In this document: one piece after another, positions 7,924 to 16,839 of the stretch | How the letters are laid out: each line of letters starts with the position of its first letter | Numbering within the stretch: position 1 is the stretch's first letter | IMG/VR virus record: IMGVR_UViG_3300005264_000040 | Span: 1 to 64,000 of that record | Source: a virus | Strand: one strand, 5' to 3' | DNA length: 64,000 nucleotides | Position numbers and translations under genes: made by a program | The notes under the pieces: generated by a model | Told to the model about the DNA's origin: nothing | Databases searched by the model: none | The model's input: only the letters and a program-made list of their open reading frames with translations

Positions 7924-9648
7924 ATGAAACTAACAGAAGAACAAAAAACTATAGTAGAAGCAAGCAAAGGAGACTTTGATATACTTCGAATAAATGCATA
8001 TGCAGGAACTGGAAAAACAACTACTTTAGTAGAAATTGCAAAAGCTAATCCGCATAAAAGGTTCCTGTATTTAGCTTTTAATAGATCTATTGCTGAGGAA
8101 GCAAGACAGAAATTTCCTTCAAATGTAATTGCTTACACAACACATTCTTTTGCTTTACGTCAATTGAAGAAAAACGGTTTCAAAGCTAAGTTAAAAGATG
8201 ATTTAAGAAAAGAAATGAAAGAATTTGTGATAAGCACATCTAATTTCAGCCAACTTTCTGAAGAAAACAAAAGTGTTATAATAGAATTGATGAGCACAAC
8301 TATTTCTAAAATATGTAATTCTGATTTATCACCATTTATATTTGCAAATCATAATTCTGTAGAAGAAATGCTATATGATACTCAAGATTTTGAAGATGTA
8401 TATCAAAAGGTTGGCAAATACATGTCAATTAATTCTTTCATTACATCTATTGCGTTATTTTTAGAAACATATTTGCCGAGTGATATAGAAACTTTAACTG
8501 AAACTACGCATGACTTATATTTAAAATTGTTTCATATTCAACTTGGATTAGAAAACATAACAACAGATGAATATGATGTAGTTTTATTAGATGAAGCTCA
8601 AGATACTAATCCAGTTACTTATGAAATTTTTAATTTATTGAAAGGACAAAAAATCATAGTTGGAGATAATCTCCAGAAGATTTATGGGTTTAGGGGTTCT
8701 ATAAATATATTAGAAAAATACGATTATTCATTAACAACAAGTTTTAGATATACGCAAGATATTGCAGATAGAATAAAAGAATTTACATCGGTTTTGATGA
8801 ATCACAACATTGATCTTAAAGGAATACAAAAACAAAATACTATAAGGACGCAAGCAGAACTTGTGCGTTCTAATTTTGAACTATATCAAACTATAGAAAA
8901 AAGATCTGGCAAAGTTATTTCGTTAAGAAATCCATATGCAATTTTTCAACCAATTTTTGATATAATTTATTTTGAGAGAAATAGTTCGCCGTTTAATAAA
9001 ATTTTTAAAACAAAAGAAGAATTCAAAGAATTCGTAGAACTCACAAACAAATATTCTTATATTGCAGCATTTCGTATTTTAGAACGTACTTATAACAAAA
9101 GTAAAATATTTGCTTTGTACAATAAAGTAAAAGAAACCACAGCTAATAAGAATGCAGATGTATATGTAAGCACGGTACATTCCGCAAAAGGGCTAGAATG
9201 GGATAAAGTAATAGTAAATGTAAATATATTACATATTTTAGTAGAAAAACTAGCTTATATGGTAGCAAAAGGAGATTTGCCAGCAAATTACGATGAGTTT
9301 ATAGAAAACAAAGAAGTTTCTGAAGAATTAAATTTGTACTATGTAGCTTTATCAAGAGGTAAATATGAAGTAATAGAGAAACACAACGAACATAGTTATA
9401 GTGAAATACGAGATATAATGGAAGATATGATAACAGAAGCAACTGATTTTTATTTGGAATCTGAATTTTATAAAGATAATCCAAAGTTTAAAAGCATTCT
9501 TCTTCAAAGGCTTAAGAAAAAATTGAAAAAATACGAAAAATATCAGTCATTTGATGAAGATTACAAAGTAGAAGTAAATGAAGATGAAGAAATTTCAGAA
9601 AAAATGAAGCAGATTATCAAAGAGATTTTTAATATAAAAGAAGGTTGA
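7924..9648 (+). CDS. UvrD/FBH1-like superfamily 1 DNA helicase
   Basis: The 574-residue protein has the SF1A motifs in order. They are Walker A AYAGTGKTTT (about 24-33), Walker B VLLDEAQDT (about 220-228), motif III GDNLQKIYGFRG (about 247-258), motif V STVHSAKGLEWDKV (about 416-429) and motif VI YVALSRGK (about 472-479). The short 2B region and the 'NAYAGTGKT' style resemble FBH1/UvrD-like phage helicases. It should unwind DNA 3'-5' in replication or recombination. The start is ATG 7924. The longer frame overlapping the previous gene lacks a ribosome binding site. Confidence 0.9.
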   Translation: MKLTEEQKTIVEASKGDFDILRINAYAGTGKTTTLVEIAKANPHKRFLYLAFNRSIAEEARQKFPSNVIAYTTHSFALRQLKKNGFKAKLKDDLRKEMKEFVISTSNFSQLSEENKSVIIELMSTTISKICNSDLSPFIFANHNSVEEMLYDTQDFEDVYQKVGKYMSINSFITSIALFLETYLPSDIETLTETTHDLYLKLFHIQLGLENITTDEYDVVLLDEAQDTNPVTYEIFNLLKGQKIIVGDNLQKIYGFRGSINILEKYDYSLTTSFRYTQDIADRIKEFTSVLMNHNIDLKGIQKQNTIRTQAELVRSNFELYQTIEKRSGKVISLRNPYAIFQPIFDIIYFERNSSPFNKIFKTKEEFKEFVELTNKYSYIAAFRILERTYNKSKIFALYNKVKETTANKNADVYVSTVHSAKGLEWDKVIVNVNILHILVEKLAYMVAKGDLPANYDEFIENKEVSEELNLYYVALSRGKYEVIEKHNEHSYSEIRDIMEDMITEATDFYLESEFYKDNPKFKSILLQRLKKKLKKYEKYQSFDEDYKVEVNEDEEISEKMKQIIKEIFNIKEG

Positions 9649-9652
9649 TAAT

Positions 9653-10309
9653 ATGCGAAAAGCGCCTGAAAAGTTTATAAAAGAAGTACAACTTGCAAAT
9701 TTGAATCTTTTGAAAGCATTCAATTTACAAAATCGAATTGAAACAGTTTATGATAGAATATCAATAGATAACTTTGCTTTAATAATCCCAGATTTTTATA
9801 TCATGTCAGCTTTTGAAGAAAAGAAGCCAAATATATATATAGGCGAAATTATTTATAATACTATGTCGAAAAACATTGAGCACATCAACGTTGAATTAGA
9901 AAAATTAGTAGAAGACGGTTTTTTGCCAGATTTTAAACTTGACTATAGATATCTCATTTATAAAAGATTATTTAGGTTATTAATGGCGAAAATTATGGCA
10001 ATGTTTAAAGTTCATAATCCCACTAATCCAGATAACAATTTTGTCATAAACAAAACTTACAAATGGATATTGGATGTTTTTGATAAAGAATATATAATAG
10101 AATTGTTAGGTAATAATATATTAGATGGCGGATTAGACGATACTGGTATTTGGATATTAGAAGCAGATTTAATAGAACCTTTTAATCTTTGCGAAAATAT
10201 AGTAGCATTATATCTAACGCAAGAAAAACCTCTTCCAGATTTAATTGAAGAAGGCTTTTGGAAAATAGATTTTGAAATTCAAAATGCAAAAGAGAAAATG
10301 CTAGTATAA
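9653..10309 (+). CDS. Degenerate paralogue of the HEIMH protein
   Basis: A 218-residue protein that aligns by eye with the protein at 7058. Both have an EDGF(Y/L)P segment, then a D-Y-x-Y(L/F) helix, then D/EKxIIELLGxxIL, then a loop before an A(I/L)Y helix. The position of AHEIMHLIEW is occupied by YKRLFRLLMA, so the zinc motif is gone. It may be a non-catalytic partner or regulator. It follows the helicase gene after 4 bases. Confidence 0.5.
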   Translation: MRKAPEKFIKEVQLANLNLLKAFNLQNRIETVYDRISIDNFALIIPDFYIMSAFEEKKPNIYIGEIIYNTMSKNIEHINVELEKLVEDGFLPDFKLDYRYLIYKRLFRLLMAKIMAMFKVHNPTNPDNNFVINKTYKWILDVFDKEYIIELLGNNILDGGLDDTGIWILEADLIEPFNLCENIVALYLTQEKPLPDLIEEGFWKIDFEIQNAKEKMLV

Positions 10310-10326
10310 GAAAGGAGAATACCAAA

Positions 10327-11109
10327 GTGAATGCAAAAGAAGCAGCCAAGGATTTTAGAGAAAAATTTTACACAGAGGTAGTAGCTGGTATTTTTGAAAA
10401 ATGGTACAATGAATATAGATTTTTAGAACTAGAAGGCGAACTTATACAAGTTGCAGGAATGATTATTCCACCAAAACTAAGAGGGAATAAACATGTAAGA
10501 GTTGTAGAGGAAATGATACATGTTGATTTCAAAGTATCAAAAAAAGACTTAGAAGATATAGATGATTTTGAAGAATTCAAAGAACAACTTTTTCCTAAGT
10601 ACCAGATAATTTATGAAACTGAAGAGTATTATATATTTCGTGCAAGGGAAAATCTTAGAATGTTTTATTTGCCACAATTGCCAGATGATTTAAGAAATCT
10701 CAATCCTATAAGAGAATATATGCGTGAGCATTTGAAAAAACTAAAAGTAGAAAAATACGATATAGAAGACATACTTTATTATAATCAAGGAATATTAATG
10801 TCTATACATGATATAATAATGGATGTGCCACCTGATCTTAGAGTGGTTAATTATACAAATGAAGAAATTTATGAAAGGTTAAAAAAAGAAGGACATTATT
10901 ATAATTTTAAATTATACAAAACAACTAATGATTACGTACATAAAAAATATTTTAGTGAATTAGATAAAAGACTTTTTAAAAAGGTAATACCTTATTTTGA
11001 TGAATTCAAATTTATGAATCATGTAAAGAAAAGCGGGAAATTTTATCCTTTTTTTCTGCATGATGGCAGAGTATTAGAAATGATAATAAAAAAACCGAGA
11101 CGAAAATAA
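10327..11109 (+). CDS. Unknown 260-residue protein
   Basis: The GTG start 10327 lies 10 nt after AAAGGAG. No known motif. The C-terminal YPFFLHDGRVLEM resembles YPFILEDGSYLIT at the end of the protein encoded at 11647, suggesting a shared C-terminal domain. The coding end overlaps the 11093 terminator, so this is probably the last gene of the operon. Confidence 0.55.
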   Translation: MNAKEAAKDFREKFYTEVVAGIFEKWYNEYRFLELEGELIQVAGMIIPPKLRGNKHVRVVEEMIHVDFKVSKKDLEDIDDFEEFKEQLFPKYQIIYETEEYYIFRARENLRMFYLPQLPDDLRNLNPIREYMREHLKKLKVEKYDIEDILYYNQGILMSIHDIIMDVPPDLRVVNYTNEEIYERLKKEGHYYNFKLYKTTNDYVHKKYFSELDKRLFKKVIPYFDEFKFMNHVKKSGKFYPFFLHDGRVLEMIIKKPRRK

Positions 11110-11126
11110 GTCTCGGTTATTTTTTT
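11093..11126 (+). terminator. Intrinsic terminator overlapping the gene end
   Basis: AACCGAGAC (11093-11101) pairs with GTCTCGGTT (11110-11118), followed by ATTTTTTTG. A nine-bp stem with T-run ends the operon that starts at 4177. Confidence 0.85.
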
Positions 11127-11165
11127 GTAAGGGAATAAAAAACATTAATTGAAAGAGGTGAAATT

Positions 11166-11594
11166 ATGGTTGATTACGGAAAGAGGTATTTTTTTGATGC
11201 TTCAGTTAAAAATAAAGATGAAGAAAAATTAAGAATGTTAGATGTTTTATTAAATTATAGTGATTATCTTATTGAATACAAAGATGATGAAGCGTATAAC
11301 TTTTCTCTAATGTTAGAAAATCTGTTAAGTCATGAATATGATCATTTCTTGTATTTGTATCGCATTAGTTTAGATAAAAAGATTGGAAATGTAAAAGAAA
11401 GGTATAAATGTTATTGGTTTAAAGAAGGACTATTAAAAATGTTAGAAAACAAAGAAAAGTTAGAAAGCATGGAAGACGAAGATAAAAAGCATTATGAATA
11501 TCTTGTGTATTTCTATGATTGTTTTAAAGAATTGGATGATAAAACAAAACTACAAATTATTAAGTATTACGAAGAAACAAACGAAGATATTTAA
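11166..11594 (+). CDS. Unknown 142-residue protein
   Basis: The ATG is preceded by AAGAGGTG. The protein is helical and rich in Y, K, D and E, with no motif. It is the first gene after the terminator, but no clear promoter was seen in the short gap, so it may rely on read-through. Confidence 0.5.
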   Translation: MVDYGKRYFFDASVKNKDEEKLRMLDVLLNYSDYLIEYKDDEAYNFSLMLENLLSHEYDHFLYLYRISLDKKIGNVKERYKCYWFKEGLLKMLENKEKLESMEDEDKKHYEYLVYFYDCFKELDDKTKLQIIKYYEETNEDI

Positions 11595-11646
11595 TACGCT
11601 AAAATGAGCATATGTCAATAGTAAAATTTATAAGGAGGTATAAAAT

Positions 11647-12126
11647 ATGGGTTTATTCAAATTCGAATTAGAAAGATGGTTACATAAATATATAGCAAAT
11701 GAAAGTGTAATAAATTTTGTGGAAAATTGGATTTTTGAAGAATACAAGAAAGAAGAATTTGATTTTGAGCACTTTTATCAATTACATAGATTTTTAAGCA
11801 AAAACAAAGGGGAAGTGCAATATCTTGTGGTTTGGAAAAAACTAAAAGAAATTTCTGGTTTAAGAAACCTAAGCGATAATTTTGATATCTATTATTTCAA
11901 AACAAAAAAAGAAGTAATTGAAAGTAGGATTTTTAGCCGTGTTTTCAAAAAACATGAAGAAGTTATTTATTTGTTTGCACCTGACAAAGCTGTTGAAGAA
12001 TTTATTCAAATACTGAAAAAAGAATATAGGTCACATGCTTCTAATTTATATCCATTCATATTAGAAGACGGAAGCTATTTAATTACAGCAGATGGAAGTA
12101 GAAATATTAAAACGGAGGAGGACTGA
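11647..12126 (+). CDS. Unknown 159-residue protein
   Basis: AAGGAGG precedes ATG 11647. The C-terminal YPFILEDGSY motif matches the end of the protein at 10327. The rest is helical with no known domain. Confidence 0.5.
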   Translation: MGLFKFELERWLHKYIANESVINFVENWIFEEYKKEEFDFEHFYQLHRFLSKNKGEVQYLVVWKKLKEISGLRNLSDNFDIYYFKTKKEVIESRIFSRVFKKHEEVIYLFAPDKAVEEFIQILKKEYRSHASNLYPFILEDGSYLITADGSRNIKTEED

Positions 12127-12130
12127 GACA

Positions 12131-12934
12131 ATGCCAAATTGGTGTTATATTCACGCAAATATTACTGGGAATGAAAATGATATATATGAATTCGCAAAAA
12201 AATATCTTAGAGTGGATCCGTGGCGAAAAGAACCTATCTTAGATTTTGGACAAGTAATTCCAAAACCTGACTTTGTTTTGGATTTAACTGAAAAATCAAT
12301 GCAGGATTTGAAAGAAGAGTTATTTATCTTCAATAAGCTTGTAGAATCAGAAGAAAATTATAAGAAAATCCTTAAGGTGTTTAAAAATTATCAAAAATAT
12401 GAAAATAGCGAAGACGAAATAGAAAGGGCTGCATGGTATCTACTGCAGCCTGATGCTTTAAAAAAATATAAAAAATATTTAAATAAATTTAGGAAGGAAG
12501 AAATAACACCTGAAGAACACCAAAGGATAAAACAAATAGCAGATGAATATGATTGGAATATTGAAAATTGGGGGGTGAAATGGGATAGTCTAACTTCTAA
12601 GATATATATTGGAAAGGATGACGATGGTTCGTTGGGATGGATAGAAATTTATATGACAACACCATGGGATTTTCCAAGTCCAGTTTTCGAAAAATTACAC
12701 GAACAAAATCCACATTTAGATATTGAAGCATATTATGGGATAGAAGGGGGTTTTGAAAAAGGAAAATTTGAAAATGGAAAATATACAATAGTAGATAATG
12801 ATTTAGACGAAATAGATTGGACAAATTATGATTTTGGAGCAGATAACGAACCTATGATAGTATATGAAGGGAAAAAATCTGAACGTTGGGAAAAAATAAT
12901 AAAAGAACTTTTAAAGGAGGTTGATAAAAAATGA
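12131..12934 (+). CDS. YubB/Api92-like protein (DUF1281, ferredoxin-like fold)
   Basis: This is a 267-residue protein. MPNWCYIHANITG at the N-terminus, IPKPDFVL in the first third, NWGVKWDS near residue 148 and a TPWDFPSP...Y.GIEGGFEKG region are signatures of the phage and plasmid DUF1281/YubB family. The family's role is unknown. The start is ATG 12131 after GGAGGAGG. A longer frame into the previous gene is not supported. Confidence 0.7.
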   Translation: MPNWCYIHANITGNENDIYEFAKKYLRVDPWRKEPILDFGQVIPKPDFVLDLTEKSMQDLKEELFIFNKLVESEENYKKILKVFKNYQKYENSEDEIERAAWYLLQPDALKKYKKYLNKFRKEEITPEEHQRIKQIADEYDWNIENWGVKWDSLTSKIYIGKDDDGSLGWIEIYMTTPWDFPSPVFEKLHEQNPHLDIEAYYGIEGGFEKGKFENGKYTIVDNDLDEIDWTNYDFGADNEPMIVYEGKKSERWEKIIKELLKEVDKK

Positions 12935-13194
12935 CTCATATTATAGTAATACAAGAAACTAAAGATGGCCCTAAAGTTACTAGATATGAGGATGTTAGAT
13001 TGTATTATATATATGATAAAGAAGTACTGGAAGAAGATATAATGGATGTCATTGGAGAAGATAAGTATGAAAAGCTTACTAAAGAACAGAAGGAAAGATT
13101 GATAGACGTGGCAGAAAGTACTACAAGACAAGAGATGGATATTAGTTTTGGATATATTGCAGAAGCAATTCAAGATGAATACTATTCTTTATAA
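12931..13194 (+). CDS. Unknown 87-residue protein
   Basis: The ATG overlaps the previous stop by 4 bases and follows AAAGGAGG. Acidic, with no known motif. Translationally coupled to the DUF1281 gene. Confidence 0.5.
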   Translation: MTHIIVIQETKDGPKVTRYEDVRLYYIYDKEVLEEDIMDVIGEDKYEKLTKEQKERLIDVAESTTRQEMDISFGYIAEAIQDEYYSL

Positions 13195-13207
13195 GGAGGG
13201 ATTTGGT

Positions 13208-13558
13208 ATGGGAAAATTTGAAGAAAGAGTAGAAAAGGCAAAGAAATTGGCAGACAAACACGTATTATGGAATCAGAGTATGGTGGTAGAAGATATGTTA
13301 AAGGCAGGATTGTTGGATTTGGAAGAAGATTCAAATTATTTAGAAGTATTATCAAAAGAGGGAGAAGAATACGAAGATGCAATATTAGAAATATTTGAAT
13401 GGTATCTAGTAACTCCATGGTTAGCAAACAGATTAAAAGAAAAAGGTGAAGTTGTATTGGATAGTGGCAGTATGGATTTTTGGTGGGGGAGAACTACAAC
13501 CGGCCAATCAGTTATAGTTGATGAAGTAATACAAGAAATTGCAGAAGAGAACCTCTGA
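13208..13558 (+). CDS. Unknown phage protein with WYLVTPWLA...GEVVLD motif
   Basis: The start is ATG 13208 after AAGGAGGG. The 116-residue protein ends in a conserved-looking block (EWYLVTPWLANRL, GEVVLD, FWWGRTTTGQ) that resembles a small phage protein family of unknown function. No catalytic motif. Confidence 0.5.
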   Translation: MGKFEERVEKAKKLADKHVLWNQSMVVEDMLKAGLLDLEEDSNYLEVLSKEGEEYEDAILEIFEWYLVTPWLANRLKEKGEVVLDSGSMDFWWGRTTTGQSVIVDEVIQEIAEENL

Positions 13559-13572
13559 TTTCCGGCCAGAAA

Positions 13573-13601
13573 TAGACAAAATCAAAAAAATATGATATAA
13601 T
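13573..13601 (+). promoter_or_regulatory. Sigma-70-type promoter
   Basis: TAGACA (13573-13578), 17 bases, and TATAAT (13596-13601) with extended TGA. It drives the small gene at 13623 and probably dUTPase. Confidence 0.7.
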
Positions 13602-13622
13602 ATTTGAAAGGAGATGGAAGAT

Positions 13623-13940
13623 ATGAATAAAAAATTATTAAAAGAGTTAAAAGAAGTAGTGGATGAAATGTTTGAAAATTCAGAAACAACATTTTATACA
13701 GATTTAAAAGATTTACCAGAAGAAGAAAAAACTACAGATATTATAGAGTTGATAGAAACTTTTGATAAAGATGATGAAGTGTTTTATAAATATTTTAAAG
13801 AGAAATATTTCCCTAAATTATCAAATGAAGAATATTGGAATACAATGATGGAATATTTATCCAAACTTTGTGACAGAGTTTCAGATGAAGGGGATACCAT
13901 TGAATTAACGAGAGTTTTGAAATTATTTGAGGAGGATTGA
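13623..13940 (+). CDS. Unknown acidic 105-residue protein
   Basis: The start is ATG 13623, 9 nt after AAAGGAG. The ATG at 13614 abuts it. Helical and acidic, without motif. First gene after the 13573 promoter. Confidence 0.5.
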   Translation: MNKKLLKELKEVVDEMFENSETTFYTDLKDLPEEEKTTDIIELIETFDKDDEVFYKYFKEKYFPKLSNEEYWNTMMEYLSKLCDRVSDEGDTIELTRVLKLFEED

Positions 13941-13944
13941 AAAC

Positions 13945-14091
13945 ATGGAAGATATTACTCAAGAAGAAGTTGTTGCTTCTTTCTATGAGTACCAGGAGTG
14001 GGGTATTGATCCTATACAAGCAATGGCCGAAGATTACGATTTATCCTATGAAGAAGCAAAAGAGCTATTGCGAAAATATAATTTGATATAA
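13945..14091 (+). CDS. Unknown 48-residue acidic protein
   Basis: This small ORF starts at ATG 13945 after TTGAGGAGG. It fills the gap between two better-supported genes. It is helical, with two amphipathic segments (EEVVASFYEYQEWG and SYEEAKELLRKYNL). It could be a small HTH-like or partner protein. Supported by ribosome binding site and spacing only. Confidence 0.5.
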   Translation: MEDITQEEVVASFYEYQEWGIDPIQAMAEDYDLSYEEAKELLRKYNLI

Positions 14092-14112
14092 TATTCTAAA
14101 GGGGGTTATACA

Positions 14113-14562
14113 GTGGCAGAAGAGGTTTTAGCTGAAGATAAGATAGTAGAATTTTACGTAGAAAGCAAAGAGGTTGTACCTTACAAAAAACACAAAGGTG
14201 ATGCAGGATGGGACCTAAGAAGCAAAGATCATTATACTATCTTACCAGATGAAACGATGAAGATTCCAACTGGAGTAAGGGCTGTAATTCCGGAAGGATA
14301 CGTTGGGATAGTTAAACCAAGAAGTTCTTGGGGAATAGAAGGATTTGATGTTACAGCAGGGGTAATAGATTCAACATATAGAGGGGAAATCCATGTTGTA
14401 CTTCAAAACCATTCTAATAGGGCAAAATACATAGGAAAAGGCGAAAGGATAGCACAACTTATAGTAGTACCTATCCTTATGAAAGCGAAAGCAAAATTGG
14501 GGAAACCACCAATAGATACTGACCGTGGAGAAAAAGGGTTTGGTTCTACAGGAAAAGAATAA
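14113..14562 (+). CDS. dut: dUTP diphosphatase
   Basis: A 149-residue trimeric-type dUTPase with all five motifs: DAGWDLRS (I), PRSSWGIEG (II), GVIDSTYRGEI (III), RIAQLIV (IV) and RGEKGFGSTG (V, glycine-rich tail). It converts dUTP to dUMP and pyrophosphate, protecting phage DNA from uracil and feeding dTMP synthesis. GTG start with AAAGGGGG upstream. Flanked by the 13573 promoter and the 14568 terminator. Confidence 0.95.
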   Translation: MAEEVLAEDKIVEFYVESKEVVPYKKHKGDAGWDLRSKDHYTILPDETMKIPTGVRAVIPEGYVGIVKPRSSWGIEGFDVTAGVIDSTYRGEIHVVLQNHSNRAKYIGKGERIAQLIVVPILMKAKAKLGKPPIDTDRGEKGFGSTGKE

Positions 14563-14567
14563 TACAG

Positions 14568-14592
14568 GGTGCTCGCAAGGGCACCTTTATTT
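14568..14592 (+). terminator. Intrinsic terminator after dUTPase
   Basis: AGGGTGC pairs with GCACCT across TCGCAAGG, followed by TTATTTTG. The stem is short and the T-run interrupted, so termination may be partial. Confidence 0.6.
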
Positions 14593-14612
14593 TGATGATA
14601 AGGAGGGAAAAA

Positions 14613-15311
14613 ATGCCAAGAGCACTATTAACAGATGCTGGTTCTATCAAAATATCATATTTTCAACCTGCTTTTAATATTGCGGAAGTAAAAATCACAG
14701 CTCCTTTACTAGTATTAGATTTTAAAAGTATACTTATGAAATATATAATAAACACAACAGATATGTTTTATGTGCCAGATTTAGTTACAGAAGAACTAAT
14801 GAATGCTTTTGAAGATAAAGATGAAAAGAAAAAATTCGAAGAAGAATTTGAAGTAGCTGGTGAAGTTTTAAGAACTACAATGAGGAGAATCAAAGAAGTA
14901 GAGGGGAAAGCACTGTATGCAGACATGCTTTCTTCTAAGTTTTTCTATGTAAATGCTGTAATATTATTGGATGTTGATAAACTCAAATTAGAAAAACCAT
15001 TATATCATGCACAAAAGTTTTTCAAAGATTGGATTTTAAAAGTCTTGGAACATCCTAAGAAAAACATAAATGTATTTGAAGAAAATGCATTACAAACAGG
15101 TGTTGTAGAATATGTTTTAAAAACACCTTTCTTCTTAAAAATTCAAGATTCACCCATAATATTTTCTAAAACAGATTATGCACAGATATTTAATAGAAAT
15201 TTTGTATTAAGAATAAATGGGGAAAAACAAGATTGGGAAATAGGAGATATTCTAAGAGTAGATTATATAAATAAAACATTAAAATTAAAAAAAACGGAGG
15301 TGTCTAAATGA
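14613..15311 (+). CDS. Unknown 232-residue protein
   Basis: The start is ATG 14613 after AAGGAGG. Upstream in-frame codons lie in the terminator. No recognised domain. The stop overlaps the transglycosylase start by 4 bases, so it belongs to the lysis-like group and may be a partner. Confidence 0.5.
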   Translation: MPRALLTDAGSIKISYFQPAFNIAEVKITAPLLVLDFKSILMKYIINTTDMFYVPDLVTEELMNAFEDKDEKKKFEEEFEVAGEVLRTTMRRIKEVEGKALYADMLSSKFFYVNAVILLDVDKLKLEKPLYHAQKFFKDWILKVLEHPKKNINVFEENALQTGVVEYVLKTPFFLKIQDSPIIFSKTDYAQIFNRNFVLRINGEKQDWEIGDILRVDYINKTLKLKKTEVSK

Positions 15312-15892
15312 AAAAAATAGCAGTTATACTTTTAGTTCTAATAAGCGTGGTGAGTTTTGCTTCTTACAAGATACATTATACGGCTATGGATTACACAAGA
15401 GACTTACTGGTTATGAAATTAGGAGTAAATGTAGGAGAAAAGATGTTCCAATCTATTAAAGAAGAATTAGAACTTCTAAACAACCCTCAACTTGATCCTT
15501 TTTTGATCTTAGCTATTATGCAAACTGAATCTTCGTTTCGAAATATTGAGGGAGACCATGGCAAAGCTATTGGCTTTTTTCAATTACACAAAGTTACAAT
15601 AGAATATGTTATTCAGTTTTATCCGGATTTAAAAGAGAAATATGCTATAATAACCGCAGGATGGAACCACGATTTCAAAGATATAAAGAAATACCCTATT
15701 TTCCAAAGCAAAGTAGCAATAAGATATCTACATTTAATATTACAATATTGGGCTAATGGAGACCTAAATAAAGCGTTATCTTTTTATAACGGTAGAGGAG
15801 GAACACAACCTTATAATGAATATGTGGTAAAAATTTTGAATTATAAAGTATTATTCATGGAGGATTACTTATCAACTATAAAAGGGATGTGA
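15308..15892 (+). CDS. Secreted lytic transglycosylase (SLT, GH23-like)
   Basis: A 194-residue protein with a clear signal peptide (K-K, hydrophobic 4-15, then SFAS). The SLT motifs are MQTESSF with the catalytic Glu near residue 75, KAIGFFQL about 15 residues on, and a C-terminal YNGRGG...YNEYVVKI. It cleaves peptidoglycan glycan strands. Export by signal peptide suggests release through Sec (lysis) rather than a tail-tip enzyme. Next to small membrane proteins, so a lysis cassette is likely. Confidence 0.85.
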   Translation: MKKIAVILLVLISVVSFASYKIHYTAMDYTRDLLVMKLGVNVGEKMFQSIKEELELLNNPQLDPFLILAIMQTESSFRNIEGDHGKAIGFFQLHKVTIEYVIQFYPDLKEKYAIITAGWNHDFKDIKKYPIFQSKVAIRYLHLILQYWANGDLNKALSFYNGRGGTQPYNEYVVKILNYKVLFMEDYLSTIKGM

Positions 15893-15898
15893 TAAAAA

Positions 15899-16543
15899 AT
15901 GCTTTTAAATTTATATTTTATAAGTATAATAGTAAATTTGACTTATGTTATTTACTACAAAATAGAGTTTGAACGGTACAAAGAGCTTGCGGATTATCCG
16001 TGTTGTGCCAAACATTTTCCCCAGGCTAAAGTTTCTTCTTTTTTGTTTTTCTTTGTTCCTATTTTAGGAATGGTCAAATTTCGACAAAGACATATCAAAC
16101 TTTTTAATTTGCTTAAAATAAGAAAAGATGAGAATTATGATATCGATTTTTTAAAAAAAATAAGAGGTTTAATAAGGAAAATAAACGAAGAAAGTGATGT
16201 CAAAGAAGTATTAGTACAAAGATTGCTTGATAATTTATTAGAAAATATAATATTTAAAGATTCTTATCCTTTAGGATATTATTATTTCGAAAAATTAATA
16301 TTGAATGAAATAACACCGTATGAAATTAAAGACGATTTATGTATTCTATCTTTAATATTTGGTGACATAAACAAATTGTATTCGATTTTTACTGACCATG
16401 ATAGATATGAATTATTACGAAAATATGGAAAATATTCTGTTAAAGAAGCTAACGAAAAAAAAGCAAATAGAACAGAATATATTTTTGCCTTTTTGAAATA
16501 TTTAAGGAAAAGATATATTACGGAATTTTCGGTGATAGATTAA
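15899..16543 (+). CDS. Unknown membrane-anchored 214-residue protein
   Basis: Hydrophobic segments at about 1-20 and 46-59 flank a loop with a CC pair. The remaining 150 residues are soluble and charged. It starts six bases after the transglycosylase stop. It could assist lysis (holin or spanin-like) or modify the envelope. No motif decides this. Confidence 0.5.
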   Translation: MLLNLYFISIIVNLTYVIYYKIEFERYKELADYPCCAKHFPQAKVSSFLFFFVPILGMVKFRQRHIKLFNLLKIRKDENYDIDFLKKIRGLIRKINEESDVKEVLVQRLLDNLLENIIFKDSYPLGYYYFEKLILNEITPYEIKDDLCILSLIFGDINKLYSIFTDHDRYELLRKYGKYSVKEANEKKANRTEYIFAFLKYLRKRYITEFSVID

Positions 16544-16556
16544 AGGAGGGAATAAA

Positions 16557-16796
16557 ATGTTTAGAGTATTATTAATAGGATGGATATTAAACTTAGTAGT
16601 AGCAGCATTACATTGGAAAGTGTTTTTGTATAATTTTAAAGAGAATTTCTATGGAAAAACGGATTATAACAAAATTGTATTAGTAAGTGTTGTTGTTGTT
16701 CCTTATACGATTACATTGATTGCAATTTCCAAAGTTGTTGCGGATTTAATCGTGTTTCTCAAACGCAAGGGTGTTGCTTTCTTCAAGAAAATATGA
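16557..16796 (+). CDS. Small two-helix membrane protein, holin candidate
   Basis: 79 residues with transmembrane segments at about 3-20 and 41-68 and a basic C-terminus (KRKGVAFFKK). Size, two helices and position after a secreted transglycosylase fit a class II holin. AAAGGAGGG precedes the ATG. The call is from topology and context only. Confidence 0.5.
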   Translation: MFRVLLIGWILNLVVAALHWKVFLYNFKENFYGKTDYNKIVLVSVVVVPYTITLIAISKVVADLIVFLKRKGVAFFKKI

Positions 16797-16802
16797 TATA
16801 AT
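16774..16802 (+). promoter_or_regulatory. Sigma-70-type promoter inside the 3' end of the holin-like gene
   Basis: TTGCTT (16774-16779), 17 bases, and TATAAT (16797-16802) with extended TGA. It serves the gene at 16840. Confidence 0.7.
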
Positions 16803-16839
16803 TAAAGTATCATAACTCACTAGAAAGGAGATGGAAGAG

